Shown here piece by piece: positions 34,033 to 42,882 of a stretch of 47,611 nucleotides of DNA. The stretch comes from Pseudonocardia sp. CNS-004 (GTDB lineage Bacteria > Actinomycetota > Actinomycetes > Mycobacteriales > Pseudonocardiaceae): positions 1 to 47,611 of the forward strand of contig MKJV01000117.1 in NCBI GenBank assembly GCA_001942185.1, in the 5' to 3' direction. Below the pieces are notes generated by a model, which made no database searches, was not told where the DNA came from, and saw nothing but the letters and a program-made list of their open reading frames with translations. Numbering within the stretch: position 1 is the first letter of the stretch; every line of letters begins with the position of its first letter. A program made the position numbers and the translations under genes.

Positions 34033-34932
34033 CTAGTTCCCGGCGTTGGCGCGGCCGGCCTCGACGAGATCGGGCGGAGCCGCGGCGGCCGGCACCTTGC
34101 GGGCTCGCGAGAGCCGCCGTTCCACGTACTCGGCCAGCTTCCCGAGCGAGTAATTGATGAGGATGAAGATGACGGCGACGACGAAGTACATCTGCAGCGG
34201 GTTCTTCGTCGTCTGCACGATGATCTGGGATTCGCGCAGCAGCTCGGGGTAGCTGATGATGAAGCCGAGCGCGGTGTCCTTGAGGATCACGACGAGCTGG
34301 CTGATCAGCGCCGGGAGCATCGTGCGGAACGCCTGGGGGAGCAGGATGAGCCGCAGGCCCTGCCACCGGGTGAGACCGATCGCGGAGGCCGCCTCGGCCT
34401 GGCCGCGCGGCAACGAGTTGACCCCGGCGCGGATGATCTCGGCGATGATCACCATGTTGTACAGCGTCAGGCCGATCACGAGGTAGAACAGCGTGTTCAC
34501 CTCGCGGCCCGCGCCCGGCAGCTCCACCCCGATCTCGGGGAGCACCCGCGCGGCGAAGAAGATCAGGACGACGACCGGGAGGCCGCGCAGGAGCTCGACC
34601 ACCCCCACGACCAGCCAGCGGTACCAGGGGGCGCTCACCAGGCGGGTGACCGCGATCAAGGTGCCGAGCACCAGCGATGCGACGACCGCGAGCGAGGCCG
34701 CCGACAGGGTGTTGCGCAGGCCGAGCCCGATGAGCAGGGACCACACCTGCGGCATCGCCTCGTCGGTCGGGTCGAACAGCGGCCCCCACTTCTCGGCCGT
34801 GAACTGGCCCTGCGCCGCCAGCCGCTGGACGACGACCACTGCGATCGCCAGCAACCCGACCGCGGCCACGATCGTGCCGATCATCGTGCGGCGCCGGGCC
34901 CGCGGCCCGGGCACGTCGTAGAGCGCACTCAT
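34033..34932 (-). CDS. gluD: Glutamate-type ABC transporter permease
   Basis: Inner-membrane permease of the polar amino acid (HisMQ) ABC family, 299 residues, intact. It has the EAA loop GQAEAASAIGLTRWQGLRLI and the tail ILPQAFRTMLPALISQ-like region typical of GluD. The long N-terminal part (MSALYDVPGPRARRRTMIGT to FDPTDEAMPQVWSL) before the first core helix matches the larger of the two glutamate permeases. The last gene of the gluABCD order (read on the minus strand), 88 bp behind the first permease. Confidence 0.9.
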   Translation of the reverse strand: MSALYDVPGPRARRRTMIGTIVAAVGLLAIAVVVVQRLAAQGQFTAEKWGPLFDPTDEAMPQVWSLLIGLGLRNTLSAASLAVVASLVLGTLIAVTRLVSAPWYRWLVVGVVELLRGLPVVVLIFFAARVLPEIGVELPGAGREVNTLFYLVIGLTLYNMVIIAEIIRAGVNSLPRGQAEAASAIGLTRWQGLRLILLPQAFRTMLPALISQLVVILKDTALGFIISYPELLRESQIIVQTTKNPLQMYFVVAVIFILINYSLGKLAEYVERRLSRARKVPAAAAPPDLVEAGRANAGN

Positions 34933-35020
34933 CGCACGACCTCGCCGACGCTCGGCCGATCCATCGGGGACCGACGCAGCGCACGGACGCTGTGTCGACG
35001 ATTCGTTCGCTGACGCTCGC

Positions 35021-35671
35021 TCATCGGGCGATCGCCACCTTCCGCTCCAGGTAACCGAGCAACAGGCCGGCCGGGATCGTCAGCACGAGGTAGCCCAGCG
35101 CCACCCCGATCAGCACGGGAATGGCGGCCTCGCCCAACGAGCCCGTGAGCTGGACGCCCACGGAGTACAGGTCCCCGCCCACGCCGACGGCGCCGACGAT
35201 CGCCGAATTCTTGATCATTGCGATGAACACGTTCCCCAGTGGTGGCACGACCGTGCGGAAGGCCTGGGGGAGCACGACCTCGCCGAGCGTCTGACCGAAC
35301 GTCAGCCCGATCGCGCGAGCCGCCTCGGCCTGGCCGGTGGAGACCGAGTTGATGCCGCTGCGCAGCGCCTCGCACACGAACGCGGACGTGTAGAGCGCGA
35401 GCCCGGTGACCCCGAACCAGAAGAACGGAGCGTTGATCGCGATCTCCGGAAGCCCGAACGCGATCATGAACAGGACCACGGAGAGCGGGGTGTTGCGCAC
35501 CGCGGTCACCCACCCGGCGCCGACCGCGCGCAGCGGCGGGACCGGGGAGACCCGGAACCCGGCCATGATCGTGCCGAGCACGAGCGCCCCGATGCCGGAG
35601 TACAGCGAGATCTGCAGGGTGGTCAGCACACCCCGCCAGTAGAGCCCGAGGTTCTCCACGAGCACATCCAC
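35021..35671 (-). CDS. gluC: Glutamate-type ABC transporter permease
   Basis: HisMQ-family permease of 216 residues, intact, from GTG (VDVLVENLGLYWRGVLTTLQ). The EAA loop is GQAEAARAIGLTFGQTLGEV. It pairs with GluD to make the membrane channel. The gap to gluB upstream holds a perfect 12-bp stem, so permease expression is probably lower than that of the binding protein. Confidence 0.92.
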   Translation of the reverse strand: MDVLVENLGLYWRGVLTTLQISLYSGIGALVLGTIMAGFRVSPVPPLRAVGAGWVTAVRNTPLSVVLFMIAFGLPEIAINAPFFWFGVTGLALYTSAFVCEALRSGINSVSTGQAEAARAIGLTFGQTLGEVVLPQAFRTVVPPLGNVFIAMIKNSAIVGAVGVGGDLYSVGVQLTGSLGEAAIPVLIGVALGYLVLTIPAGLLLGYLERKVAIAR

Positions 35672-35711
35672 CGCGGCCCGCTCCTCTCCGGTTCGTCAGG
35701 TGGTCGGCATG

Positions 35712-35752
35712 TGTCGGGGTGCCGACCGGACGGCCCGGGCGGCACCCCGACA
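35712..35752 (-). terminator. Intra-operon hairpin between gluB and gluC
   Basis: TGTCGGGGTGCC (35712-35723) and GGCACCCCGACA (35741-35752) are perfectly complementary over 12 bp with a 17-nt loop. It lies inside the operon, so partial termination or protection of the upstream gluB mRNA is more likely than full termination. Confidence 0.7.
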
Positions 35753-35765
35753 GATGTGGCGTCGA

Positions 35766-36655
35766 TCAGGCGCAGGGAGCGAGCTCCGGCAGGCTGGGAG
35801 TGGTCACCTCGGCGATCTGGCCGGCGGTCGACTCCCAGGCCGTGGCGTAGGCGCGTCGGACTGGGCCTCCTGCAGCGACTGGTTGATGAACTCGCAGAAC
35901 GCGACGTCACCCTTCGTGATGCCGATGCCGTACGGCTCCTGCGTGAAGGTGTCGCCGGCGAGCTTGAAGCCGCCTTCGGAGTCGGCGATGAAGCCGAGCA
36001 GGATGACGTTGTCGGTGGTGACGGCGTCCACCTGGTTGGTCCGCAGCGCGTCGGCGCACTTGGAGTACACGTCGAAGAGCGTCAGCTGGCTCTGGTCGAT
36101 GTACTTCAGGATCTCCTGCGACGGTGTCGAGCCGGACACCGAGCAGACCCGGGTGCCGGCGGCGCGCAGCGAGTCCGGGCCGGTCACGGTCGTGTCGTCG
36201 CTGCGGACCATCAGCGCCTGCCCGGCCTCGTAGTACGGCCCGGCGAAGGTGACCCGCTCCTTGCGGGTGTCGTTGATGGTGTACGTGGCCACCACCATGT
36301 CGACGCGGTCCTGCTCGATGACCTCCTCGCGGGTGGCGGACGGCGTCTCGACCCACTCGATGCTGTCCTCGGCGATGCCGAGCTTCGACGCGATGATCTT
36401 CCCGATCTCGACGTCGAAGCCGGCGGGCTTGCCGTCGAGGCCCTGCAGGCCGAACCCGGGCTGGTCGAACTTGGTTCCGATCGTGATGGAACCCTGCCCG
36501 GCCAGCGTTGCCATCGTCGAGCCTTCCGGGAACGCGGGGGCCGCGCCCGCGTCCGCGCCACCGGCGGGGGTGGATTCGCCGCCACCGCCACATGCGGCCA
36601 GGGTGAGTGCCGCCACCGCGCTGACGGCGGTGACGGTGAGCCGGCGGAATCGCAT
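35766..36655 (-). CDS. gluB: Glutamate-type ABC transporter binding lipoprotein
   Basis: Extracellular solute-binding lipoprotein of family 3, about 296 residues. A lipobox signal peptide (MRFRRLTVTAVSAVAALTLA then ACGGGG) is visible. The binding fold has SITIGTKFDQPGFGLQGLDG and the family-3 signature region GKPAGFDVEIGKIIASKLGI. The ATG at 36655 is preferred over the GTG two codons upstream because AGGAG is at optimal distance. The frame breaks near 35853; adding one base gives QSDAAYATAWESTAGQIAEV and the natural end LPELAPCA. Second gene of the operon. Confidence 0.92.
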
Positions 36656-36679
36656 GAACACTCCTGGAGTCGTCTGAGT

Positions 36680-37423
36680 TCAGTGGGTGAGGATCTTGCC
36701 AAGGAAGTCCTTGGCGCGATCGGTTCGGGGGCTGGTGAAGAACTCCTCGGGGACGGCGTCCTCGACGATCTCGCCGTCGGCCATGAACACCACACGGTTG
36801 GCCGCGCGCCGGGCGAAGCCCATCTCGTGCGTGACCACGAGCATCGTCATGCCCTCCTTGGCGAGGGTGACCATCACGTCGAGGACCTCCTGCACCATCT
36901 CGGGGTCCAGGGCCGACGTGGGCTCGTCGAACAGCATCACCTTGGGCTTCATCGCGAGTGCCCGGGCGATGGCGGCGCGCTGCTGCTGGCCACCCGAGAG
37001 CTGGGCCGGGTACTTGTCGCGCTGGTTGGTGATGCCGACGCGTTCGAGCAGCGCCAGCCCCGCCTTCTCGGCGTCGCCCTTCGAGTTCCTGCGCACCTTC
37101 ACCGGGCCCAACGTGACGTTCTCGAGGATCGTCTTGTGCGCGAACAGGTTGAAGCTCTGGAACACCATGCCGACGTCGGCGCGCAGCCCGGCGAGGGCCT
37201 TGCCCTCCGCGGGCAGCGCCTTCCCGTCGACCTCGATGGTGCCGCTGTCGATCGGTTCGAGCCGGTTGATCGTGCGGCACAGCGTGGACTTGCCGGATCC
37301 GGACGGGCCGAGCACCACGACGACCTGGCCCGCCGCGACCTCCAGGTTGATGTCACGCAGGACGTGCAGGTCGCCGAAGTGCTTGTCGACGGACGCCATC
37401 CTGATCATGGGGGTGTCGGTCAC
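36680..37423 (-). CDS. gluA: Glutamate-type ABC transporter ATPase
   Basis: ATP-binding subunit of a polar amino acid importer, 247 residues, intact, from GTG (VTDTPMIRMASVDKHFGDLH). Walker A GPSGSGKST, Q-loop FQSFNLF, signature LSGGQQQRAAIARALA, Walker B VMLFDEPTSALDP and the switch His in VVTHEMGFA are all present. It is the first gene of the operon. GGAGG lies before the GTG. It is divergent from a two-component system with a 156-bp gap. Confidence 0.95.
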   Translation of the reverse strand: MTDTPMIRMASVDKHFGDLHVLRDINLEVAAGQVVVVLGPSGSGKSTLCRTINRLEPIDSGTIEVDGKALPAEGKALAGLRADVGMVFQSFNLFAHKTILENVTLGPVKVRRNSKGDAEKAGLALLERVGITNQRDKYPAQLSGGQQQRAAIARALAMKPKVMLFDEPTSALDPEMVQEVLDVMVTLAKEGMTMLVVTHEMGFARRAANRVVFMADGEIVEDAVPEEFFTSPRTDRAKDFLGKILTH

Positions 37424-37523
37424 GATGTCGCCTCCGCGGGAAGATGTACGACGGCGATCATGCAGGGCCTCCGGGCATGGCGGGACGCTAGGGCGATTCG
37501 GACACCACAGTCCAGCACCTTGA

Positions 37524-37540
37524 GCAACCCATAGGGTTGC
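37524..37540. promoter_or_regulatory. Inverted repeat in the gluA/two-component divergent gap
   Basis: GCAACCC-ATA-GGGTTGC is a perfect 7-bp inverted repeat. TATAAC (37546-37551) follows on the plus strand. It is a candidate site for the adjacent response regulator acting on either the glu operon or its own promoter. Confidence 0.5.
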
Positions 37541-37579
37541 GCTCCTATAACGCTCTGGGGCTCGGGGAGGGGTGGCATC

Positions 37580-38269
37580 GTGCACATCCTGCTGGTGGAG
37601 GATGACGACCGCATCGCGGCGGCGTTGCGTCCCGCGCTGCACCGCCACGGGATGCGCACCACGAGGTTGGCCGTCGGCCGGGGCGCAGAGGACCACGTCG
37701 CGGACGTCGACATCGTGCTGCTCGACCTCGGCCTCCCCGACGTCGACGGGGTGGACGTGTGCCGGGCGATCCGCGCGGTGAGCGACGTGCCGGTGATCGT
37801 GGTGTCGGCCCGGGGCGAGGTCGACGACCGCATCCTCGGCCTGCACTCCGGCGCCGACGACTACCTCGTGAAGCCCTACGACATCGGGGAGCTCGTGGCC
37901 CGGGTGCACGCGGCGTACCGGCGTCGTCGGCTCGCGACGCCCACCGGACCCGAGGACGTCGTGGAGATCGACGGCGTCCGTGTCGACCTCCACAAGCACA
38001 CGGTCACGGTCGACGGGAAGCCGATCAACCTGACCCGCAAGGAGTTCCAGGTGCTCGCGCTGCTCGCCACCGCGGGCGGCGCCGTGTGCACCCGCAGCAG
38101 GATCGTCGCGGAGGTGTGGGGCCGGTCGTGGGCGGGTGCCAACCGCACGCTCGACGTCCACGTGGCCACGTTGCGCACGAAGCTCGGCAAGCCCGACTCG
38201 GTGCAGACCGTCCGCGGTGTGGGGTACCGGCTCGCCAACCCGGCCGCCGATTCCGATCCGGCGGACTGA
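37580..38269 (+). CDS. OmpR-family response regulator
   Basis: Two-component response regulator, 229 residues, intact. Receiver domain with acidic pocket LVEDDD, phospho-acceptor D49 in DIVLLDLGLPDVDG, the Ser switch in VVSARG and the Lys in LVKPYDIGE. The C-terminal OmpR/PhoB winged helix covers about 130-222 (LTRKEFQVLALLATAGGAVC, then RTLDVHVATLRTKLGKPDSV, GVGYRL). GTG start behind GGGGAGGGG. The stop overlaps the kinase ATG by one base. Beside gluABCD it may control glutamate uptake; this is inferred from position. Confidence 0.94.
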   Translation: MHILLVEDDDRIAAALRPALHRHGMRTTRLAVGRGAEDHVADVDIVLLDLGLPDVDGVDVCRAIRAVSDVPVIVVSARGEVDDRILGLHSGADDYLVKPYDIGELVARVHAAYRRRRLATPTGPEDVVEIDGVRVDLHKHTVTVDGKPINLTRKEFQVLALLATAGGAVCTRSRIVAEVWGRSWAGANRTLDVHVATLRTKLGKPDSVQTVRGVGYRLANPAADSDPAD

Positions 38270-39705
38270 TGGCCGCGCGGCTATTGGTGATCGTGCTGTT
38301 CCTGGTGGGGCTGCTCGCCGCCGGGCTCGGCGTGCCGCTCGCGTTGTCGTACGCGCAGGCGCGGCAGCTCGCGATGTTCACCGACCGGCTGACGGACACG
38401 ATCTTCTACGCCTCCGTGGCGGAGCGGCCGATCACGGAGGCCGACACGACCGGGCTGGCCACCGAGCTCGAACGCTACGACGAGGTCTACGGGGTGGCCG
38501 TCCTCGTGCTCGACGAGGACGGCAGGCTCGTGGCCACCTCGCGGCAGCCGCCGCCCGTCCTCGACGCCGCTGCGCAGGAGCGGGTGCAGCTCGCGCTCGC
38601 CAACCGCCGCTCCGACGTCTACCCGCTGCTCCTGCCGTGGGACGAGCGCCCGCTGGTGCTGGCCGAGCCGGTGCTGGTGGACACGGAGGTGCGTGGGGTG
38701 GCCGTCACCATCTCACCGACCGACGCACTGCGCGCCGAGGAACTGCGGGTGTGGTCGCTGGTCGTGGCGGCAGGTCTGGCCGCGCTGGCGATGGGCGTCG
38801 TGGTCGCCCTGCCGATCGTCCGGTGGATCCTGCGCCCGGTGCGCCGCCTCGACGAGGGCACGGGCCGGGTGGCCACCGCGGTGCTGGGCGGGGCCGACCC
38901 GGAACCCATGGCCGACGGGTCGGGGCCCCCGGAGCTGCGCAGGTTGTCGGCCTCGTTCGACCGGATGGCCGCGACGGTGGCACAGGCCTACGGCGCGCAG
39001 CGGGCGTTCGTCGCCGACGCGAGCCACCAGCTGCGCAACCCGCTCACGGCGTTGCGGCTGCGGCTGTCCAACCTCGAGGGGCACGTCGACGAGGTGGCGG
39101 CCGAGGACCACGCCGCGGCGCTGGAGGAGGCCGAGCGGCTGTCGATGCTGCTCGACGGCCTGCTGGCGTTGGCGAGGGCCGAGCGCACCGCACCGCCGGT
39201 CGTCTCCGACGTCGACTCGGGCGTGGAGGACCGGCTCGACGCGTGGCGCCCGCTCGCCGAGCACATGGGCCTGCAGCTGGTCCGTGGCGGTGCGGGTGGC
39301 CTGCACGTACTGGCGCCGGAGGGGGCGATCGAGACCGTGCTCGACGCGGTGCTGGACAACGCGGTCAAGTTCAGCCCGCGCGGCAGCGCCGTCGCCGTGC
39401 GGACCGCGTCCGTGGACGGCCGGGTGGAGATCACGGTGCGGGACGGAGGCCCGGGGATGGCGCCCGAGGAGCTCGAGCGCGCCACCGGCCGGTTCTGGCG
39501 CAGCCCCGGCCAGAGCAACACCGAAGGGTCGGGGCTGGGGCTCGCGATCGCCGCGCGCACGCTCGAGGTGGCGGGCGGCGAGCTCGTGCTCGAGCTGCCG
39601 GACGGCGGTGGGTTGCAGGTGGTGGCGAGGTTCCCGCAGCCCCCTGAGGACGGCGACGAGGATCCCGTACCGCAACTGGGTCCTACGACGACCGGGCCGC
39701 AGTGA
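38269..39705 (+). CDS. Sensor histidine kinase
   Basis: Membrane histidine kinase of 478 residues, intact. Two transmembrane helices (about 4-27 and 162-185) enclose an extracellular sensor of about 130 residues. A HAMP segment follows (RPVRRLDEGTGRVATAVLGG). The phospho-accepting H253 is in FVADASHQLRNPLTALRLRL. The ATPase has N box LDNAVKFSPRG, G1 VRDGGPGMAP and G2 GSGLGLAIAARTLE. It overlaps the response regulator. The signal is unknown. Its last 23 bases overlap the converging ABA4-like gene. Confidence 0.94.
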   Translation: MAARLLVIVLFLVGLLAAGLGVPLALSYAQARQLAMFTDRLTDTIFYASVAERPITEADTTGLATELERYDEVYGVAVLVLDEDGRLVATSRQPPPVLDAAAQERVQLALANRRSDVYPLLLPWDERPLVLAEPVLVDTEVRGVAVTISPTDALRAEELRVWSLVVAAGLAALAMGVVVALPIVRWILRPVRRLDEGTGRVATAVLGGADPEPMADGSGPPELRRLSASFDRMAATVAQAYGAQRAFVADASHQLRNPLTALRLRLSNLEGHVDEVAAEDHAAALEEAERLSMLLDGLLALARAERTAPPVVSDVDSGVEDRLDAWRPLAEHMGLQLVRGGAGGLHVLAPEGAIETVLDAVLDNAVKFSPRGSAVAVRTASVDGRVEITVRDGGPGMAPEELERATGRFWRSPGQSNTEGSGLGLAIAARTLEVAGGELVLELPDGGGLQVVARFPQPPEDGDEDPVPQLGPTTTGPQ

Positions 39706-40144
39706 CGGCGCCTTCCTGCAGCCGCCGGCGGGGGAGCACCGCACGCAACAGCAGGTGTGCGAGCAGCCCGAGCGGCGCGAGCAGGATCGTCAGCACCAGC
39801 ACCGGGGCGACGACGAGCGGGTGGATGCCGCGCTCCCGGCTGTCGAGGAAGATGAAGCGGCCCACGAACAGGTCGAACGCGATGAAGTGGGCCCAGCCCG
39901 CCGCCGCACCGACCGGCGTCGCGAGCAGCCCGGCGACGCCTGCGAGCTCCGGTGACGCGACCGCGGCGAACACCGTGGAGAACTGCGGCAGCACCAGCGC
40001 GGCGTAGACGAGCATCGGCGGCACCACGATCAGCGGCGAGCCGATGACCCGGCGCGTGACCGACCAGCCGGGGGCGAGGATCATCAGCGCCCAGAACGGC
40101 GCCGCGAGCGGGAACGTGAGCGTGAACAGCAGCTGGGCGTCCAT
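39683..40144 (-). CDS. DUF4281 (ABA4-like) membrane protein
   Basis: Integral membrane protein of 153 residues from ATG (MDAQLLFTLTFPLAAPFWAL). The order of four helices and the segments AAGWAHFIAFDLFVGRFIF and DSRERGIHPLVVAPVLVLTI match DUF4281, the family of plant ABA4, needed for neoxanthin formation. Bacterial members have no proven role. Translation is linked to the membrane protein 7 bp upstream. The frame is intact. Confidence 0.82.
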   Translation of the reverse strand: MDAQLLFTLTFPLAAPFWALMILAPGWSVTRRVIGSPLIVVPPMLVYAALVLPQFSTVFAAVASPELAGVAGLLATPVGAAAGWAHFIAFDLFVGRFIFLDSRERGIHPLVVAPVLVLTILLAPLGLLAHLLLRAVLPRRRLQEGAVTAARSS

Positions 40145-40151
40145 GGCTACC

Positions 40152-41056
40152 TCAGACGGTGGTCGGGGCGGGCGGGAGCGGCGTGCGGCCGGTCGCCGAG
40201 CGCAGCACGGCGGCGAGCGCGACACCCGTGCCCACCACGACAGCGGCGAGCGCCGCGAGCGTGAGCCCGTCGGGCGCGAGCAGCGGCTGTGCTCGCAGCG
40301 CCTGCCAGGTGACGAGCACGACGACGCCGGCGTATCCCGCGGCCACGACCCGGGCGATCCGCACGCGTGCGGTCTCGTCGAGCCGGTGCGGGGCCGCCGC
40401 CGTGAGCCCGGCGGCGAGCAGCGGTAGCAGCTGCAGTGCGTGCATGCCGATGAAGTGCCCGACCCGCAGGTCGCCGCCGATCGTGCTCCAGCCGACGAAC
40501 GGCAGGCCCGGCCCGCCGTCCACCACTCCGACGGCGTGAGCGCCCCCCACCGGCATCAGGAACCCGACGGCCATCCCGAGCACACCGATGAACAGGCCCA
40601 GCCGGACGGCCGATGTCGTCACGGGGTCCGTGGCCGGCCCGCGCAGGAAGCGCAGCGCCACGGCCAGCGTCGCGAGCCAGACGAGGGTGATCGTCGCGCC
40701 CATGACCGCGAAGAGCACCGCGTCGAAGACGGTGTCGTCGTTGAAGTGGCTGCGCACTCCGCGGGCGGCCTGCCCGACGATGATCAGCTGCTCGACCCCG
40801 AGCGCGACGGCGATGCCCCAGCCGTGCGCCGGAATGCCCGTCCTGGCAGCCGGGACAGCATCCACGCCAGTGTCGCTGCGTACAGCATGATCGACAGGGA
40901 GAACTTGAGCGGTTTGACCCAGAGCGGGGCGCCGAGCAGCACCCGTGGGTCGGCGACGACGAGCACCGCCGTCAGCACGGAGAGTGCGGCCATCGCGACC
41001 GCCAACCAGTAGAGGCCGGGATGTCCACGCCGGGCGTCCGCGAGAACTCTGCTCAT
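40152..41056 (-). CDS. Polytopic membrane protein
   Basis: About 301 residues with seven or eight helices. It begins MSRVLADARRGHPGLYWLAV and has WVKPLKFSLSIMLYAATLAW, SHFNDDTVFDAVLFAVMGA and VGHFIGMHALQLLPLLAAGL. One break near 40848 is repaired by one base, joining MLSRLPGR to TGIPAHGWGIAVALGVEQL. I know similar hypothetical membrane proteins but no function. It is divergent from a TetR regulator with paired operators between, and in an operon with the ABA4-like gene. Confidence 0.78.
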
Positions 41057-41069
41057 CTCCGCTCCTATC

Positions 41070-41127
41070 TGACAGTGTTAGCCTGTGCGAGCAGTGCCAA
41101 GTATCAGGATCTGTCCTAACAGTGTCA
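41070..41127. promoter_or_regulatory. Paired TetR operators
   Basis: TGACA-G-TGTTA (41070-41080) and TAACA-G-TGTCA (41117-41127) are two near-palindromes of consensus TRACA-N-TGTYA, reverse complements of each other apart from the centre base. One sits next to each of the two divergent genes, suiting joint repression of the membrane operon and autoregulation. Confidence 0.68.
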
Positions 41128-41140
41128 AGGAGAACTGTCG

Positions 41141-41839
41141 GTGTCAGTCGAAGGTTCGGTTCGGGAACGGCGACGGGCCGAGACCGTGCAGGAGATCAAG
41201 GCCGCCGCACTGCAGCAGCTGGCCGAGGGGGGTCCGGGCGGGCTGTCGCTGCGCGGTGTCGCGCGGGCGGTCGGGATGACGGTGCAGTCGCTCTACCACT
41301 ACTTCGACAGCCGCGACGAGCTGCTCACCGCGCTGGTGGTCGACGGCCACCGGGCGCTGGCCGACGCCGTGACCGCCGCGGCCGACGACAGCCGCGGGCG
41401 TCCGCAGGCCGAGCGGCTGTTCGCCGCCTCCAACGCCTACCGACGCTGGGCCCTGGCGAACCGCCCGGCGTTCCTGCTGCTCTACGGCACCCCGGTGCCC
41501 GGGTACGAGCCGCCGTCGCGGGAGGAGGTGATCGGCGCGGCCGTGGGGCTTGCCGAGCCGTTCATCGAGGTCGTGTTCGACGGGTGGAGCGCCGAGCAGC
41601 TCGCCGGGGTGCCACTGCAGCCGGGCGCCGAGCGGCTCACCGAGATCGAGTCGGACTCGGTGCCGCTGCCGGCGGGGGCGTTGGCGCTGTTCTACGAGCT
41701 GCGCTCCCAGATGCACGGGCTCGTGATGCTCGAGCTGGTCGGGCACCTGAACCCGATGAACGACCACGGCGAGGACCTGTTCCGCGGCATGATCAACCGT
41801 ACGGCGGGGGAGCTGGTGGCGTTGCGCGCGCAGTGCTGA
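41141..41839 (+). CDS. TetR-family regulator
   Basis: Repressor of 232 residues, intact, from GTG behind AAGGAGAA. HTH: ETVQEIKAAALQQLAEGGPG, then LRGVARAVGMTVQSLYHYFD (about 30-49). The C-terminal ligand domain matches the TetR_C_13/WHG group (RWALANRPAFLLLYGTPVPG). It is divergent from the membrane-protein/ABA4-like operon and most likely represses it through the paired operators. Ligand unknown. Confidence 0.92.
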   Translation: MSVEGSVRERRRAETVQEIKAAALQQLAEGGPGGLSLRGVARAVGMTVQSLYHYFDSRDELLTALVVDGHRALADAVTAAADDSRGRPQAERLFAASNAYRRWALANRPAFLLLYGTPVPGYEPPSREEVIGAAVGLAEPFIEVVFDGWSAEQLAGVPLQPGAERLTEIESDSVPLPAGALALFYELRSQMHGLVMLELVGHLNPMNDHGEDLFRGMINRTAGELVALRAQC

Positions 41840-41863
41840 CCTCCGCGCTCGGTCACCGCTCGA

Positions 41864-42819
41864 TCACGGGTCCTTCTCGGACCGGAAGAACTGCTGCGCC
41901 CCTGGGTGCAGCGGCACCGGCTGGGTGCCGATCGCGGCCCGCGGATCGATCGTGAGCGCTGCCGGGCTCACCGCGGCCAGCTGTTCCTGGGCGCTGAACA
42001 GGCCGTCGACCAGCGCTTCCGCCACGTCGTCCGGCATGTCCGCCCCGACGCGAGGAAGTTGCGCACGAGCAGCGTGGTGATCGGGTCGGGGATGCCGTAG
42101 CTCTGGGCGGGCACCGTGCCCGCCGCGTACACCGGGTACGCCGCCCGCACCGGCGTGATCAGGTCCTCCAGGTTCAGCAGCCGGATGGGCAGCGCCCGGG
42201 CGAGGGTGCTGACGCCCCGCGTGGGCAGGCCGCCGACCCAGAAGAACGCGTCGATCGTGCCGCCCGCCATGGCCTCGACCGACTCGTTGATCCCGAGCTG
42301 CAGTGCCTCGAAGTCCGCCACGGACAGCCCCGCAACGGCCAGCAGGCGTTCGGCGATGACCCGCACCCCCGAGTCCGGCGCGCCGACCGACACGCGGGCG
42401 CCGCGGAGATCTGCGATCGTCGTGGTCGCCGACGAGGCAGGCACCACGACGTGCACGACGTCGTCGTAGATCCGGGCGAGCGCGCGGGGCGCGCGCCTGG
42501 TCGGCACGGGTCCTCCCGAGCAGCTCGGCGGCCGTGTCGACCTGGGTGAACACCACGTCGCCGTGCGGGCGGCGAGCCGGTCGAGGTTGTCCACCGAACC
42601 CGCCGTGGACAGCACGGCCGGGCGCGCGTCGAGATCGAGCTGCGTCTGCCAGGCATCCGCCAGCGCGTTGCCCAGGTTGTAGTACACGCCCTGGGTGCCA
42701 CCGGTCGCGATCGTGAGCCGGACCCCGGCGAAGCGCGAGGAGCAACCCGGCAGCGCGGCGAGGCCGAGCGCGGCGGTGCCCGACAGCAGGCCACGCAGGA
42801 CCGTGCGGCGCTCCACCAT
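41864..42819 (-). CDS. TAXI-family TRAP solute receptor
   Basis: Extracellular receptor of the TAXI family of TRAP transporters, about 318 residues. A signal peptide with both RR (VERRTVLRGLLSG) and a lipobox (LAALPGC) is visible. Family wording: LTIATGGTQGVYYNLGNALA, then INESVEAMAGGTIDAFFWVG and DLITPVRAAYPVYAAGTVPA. Three breaks (near 42560, 42495 and 42048) need single-base repair, giving GDVVFTQVDTAAELLGR and ARIYDDVVHVVVPASSATTT. No TRAP permease gene is nearby, so this receptor is an orphan in the window. CAGGAT lies 6 nt before the ATG. Confidence 0.85.
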
Positions 42820-42870
42820 GCCGGCATCCTGCCGTGCCCGGCCGGTGCGGTCGAACGGGCGGCCACGGCC

Positions 42871-42876
42871 TACGCT
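42871..42876 (+). promoter_or_regulatory. -10 box of a leaderless miaB transcript
   Basis: TACGCT ends 6 nt before the GTG at 42883. On the other strand CAGGAT (42831-42826) ends 6 nt before the TAXI ATG, so both divergent genes show the leaderless pattern within 64 bp. Confidence 0.5.
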
Positions 42877-42882
42877 CGACTC

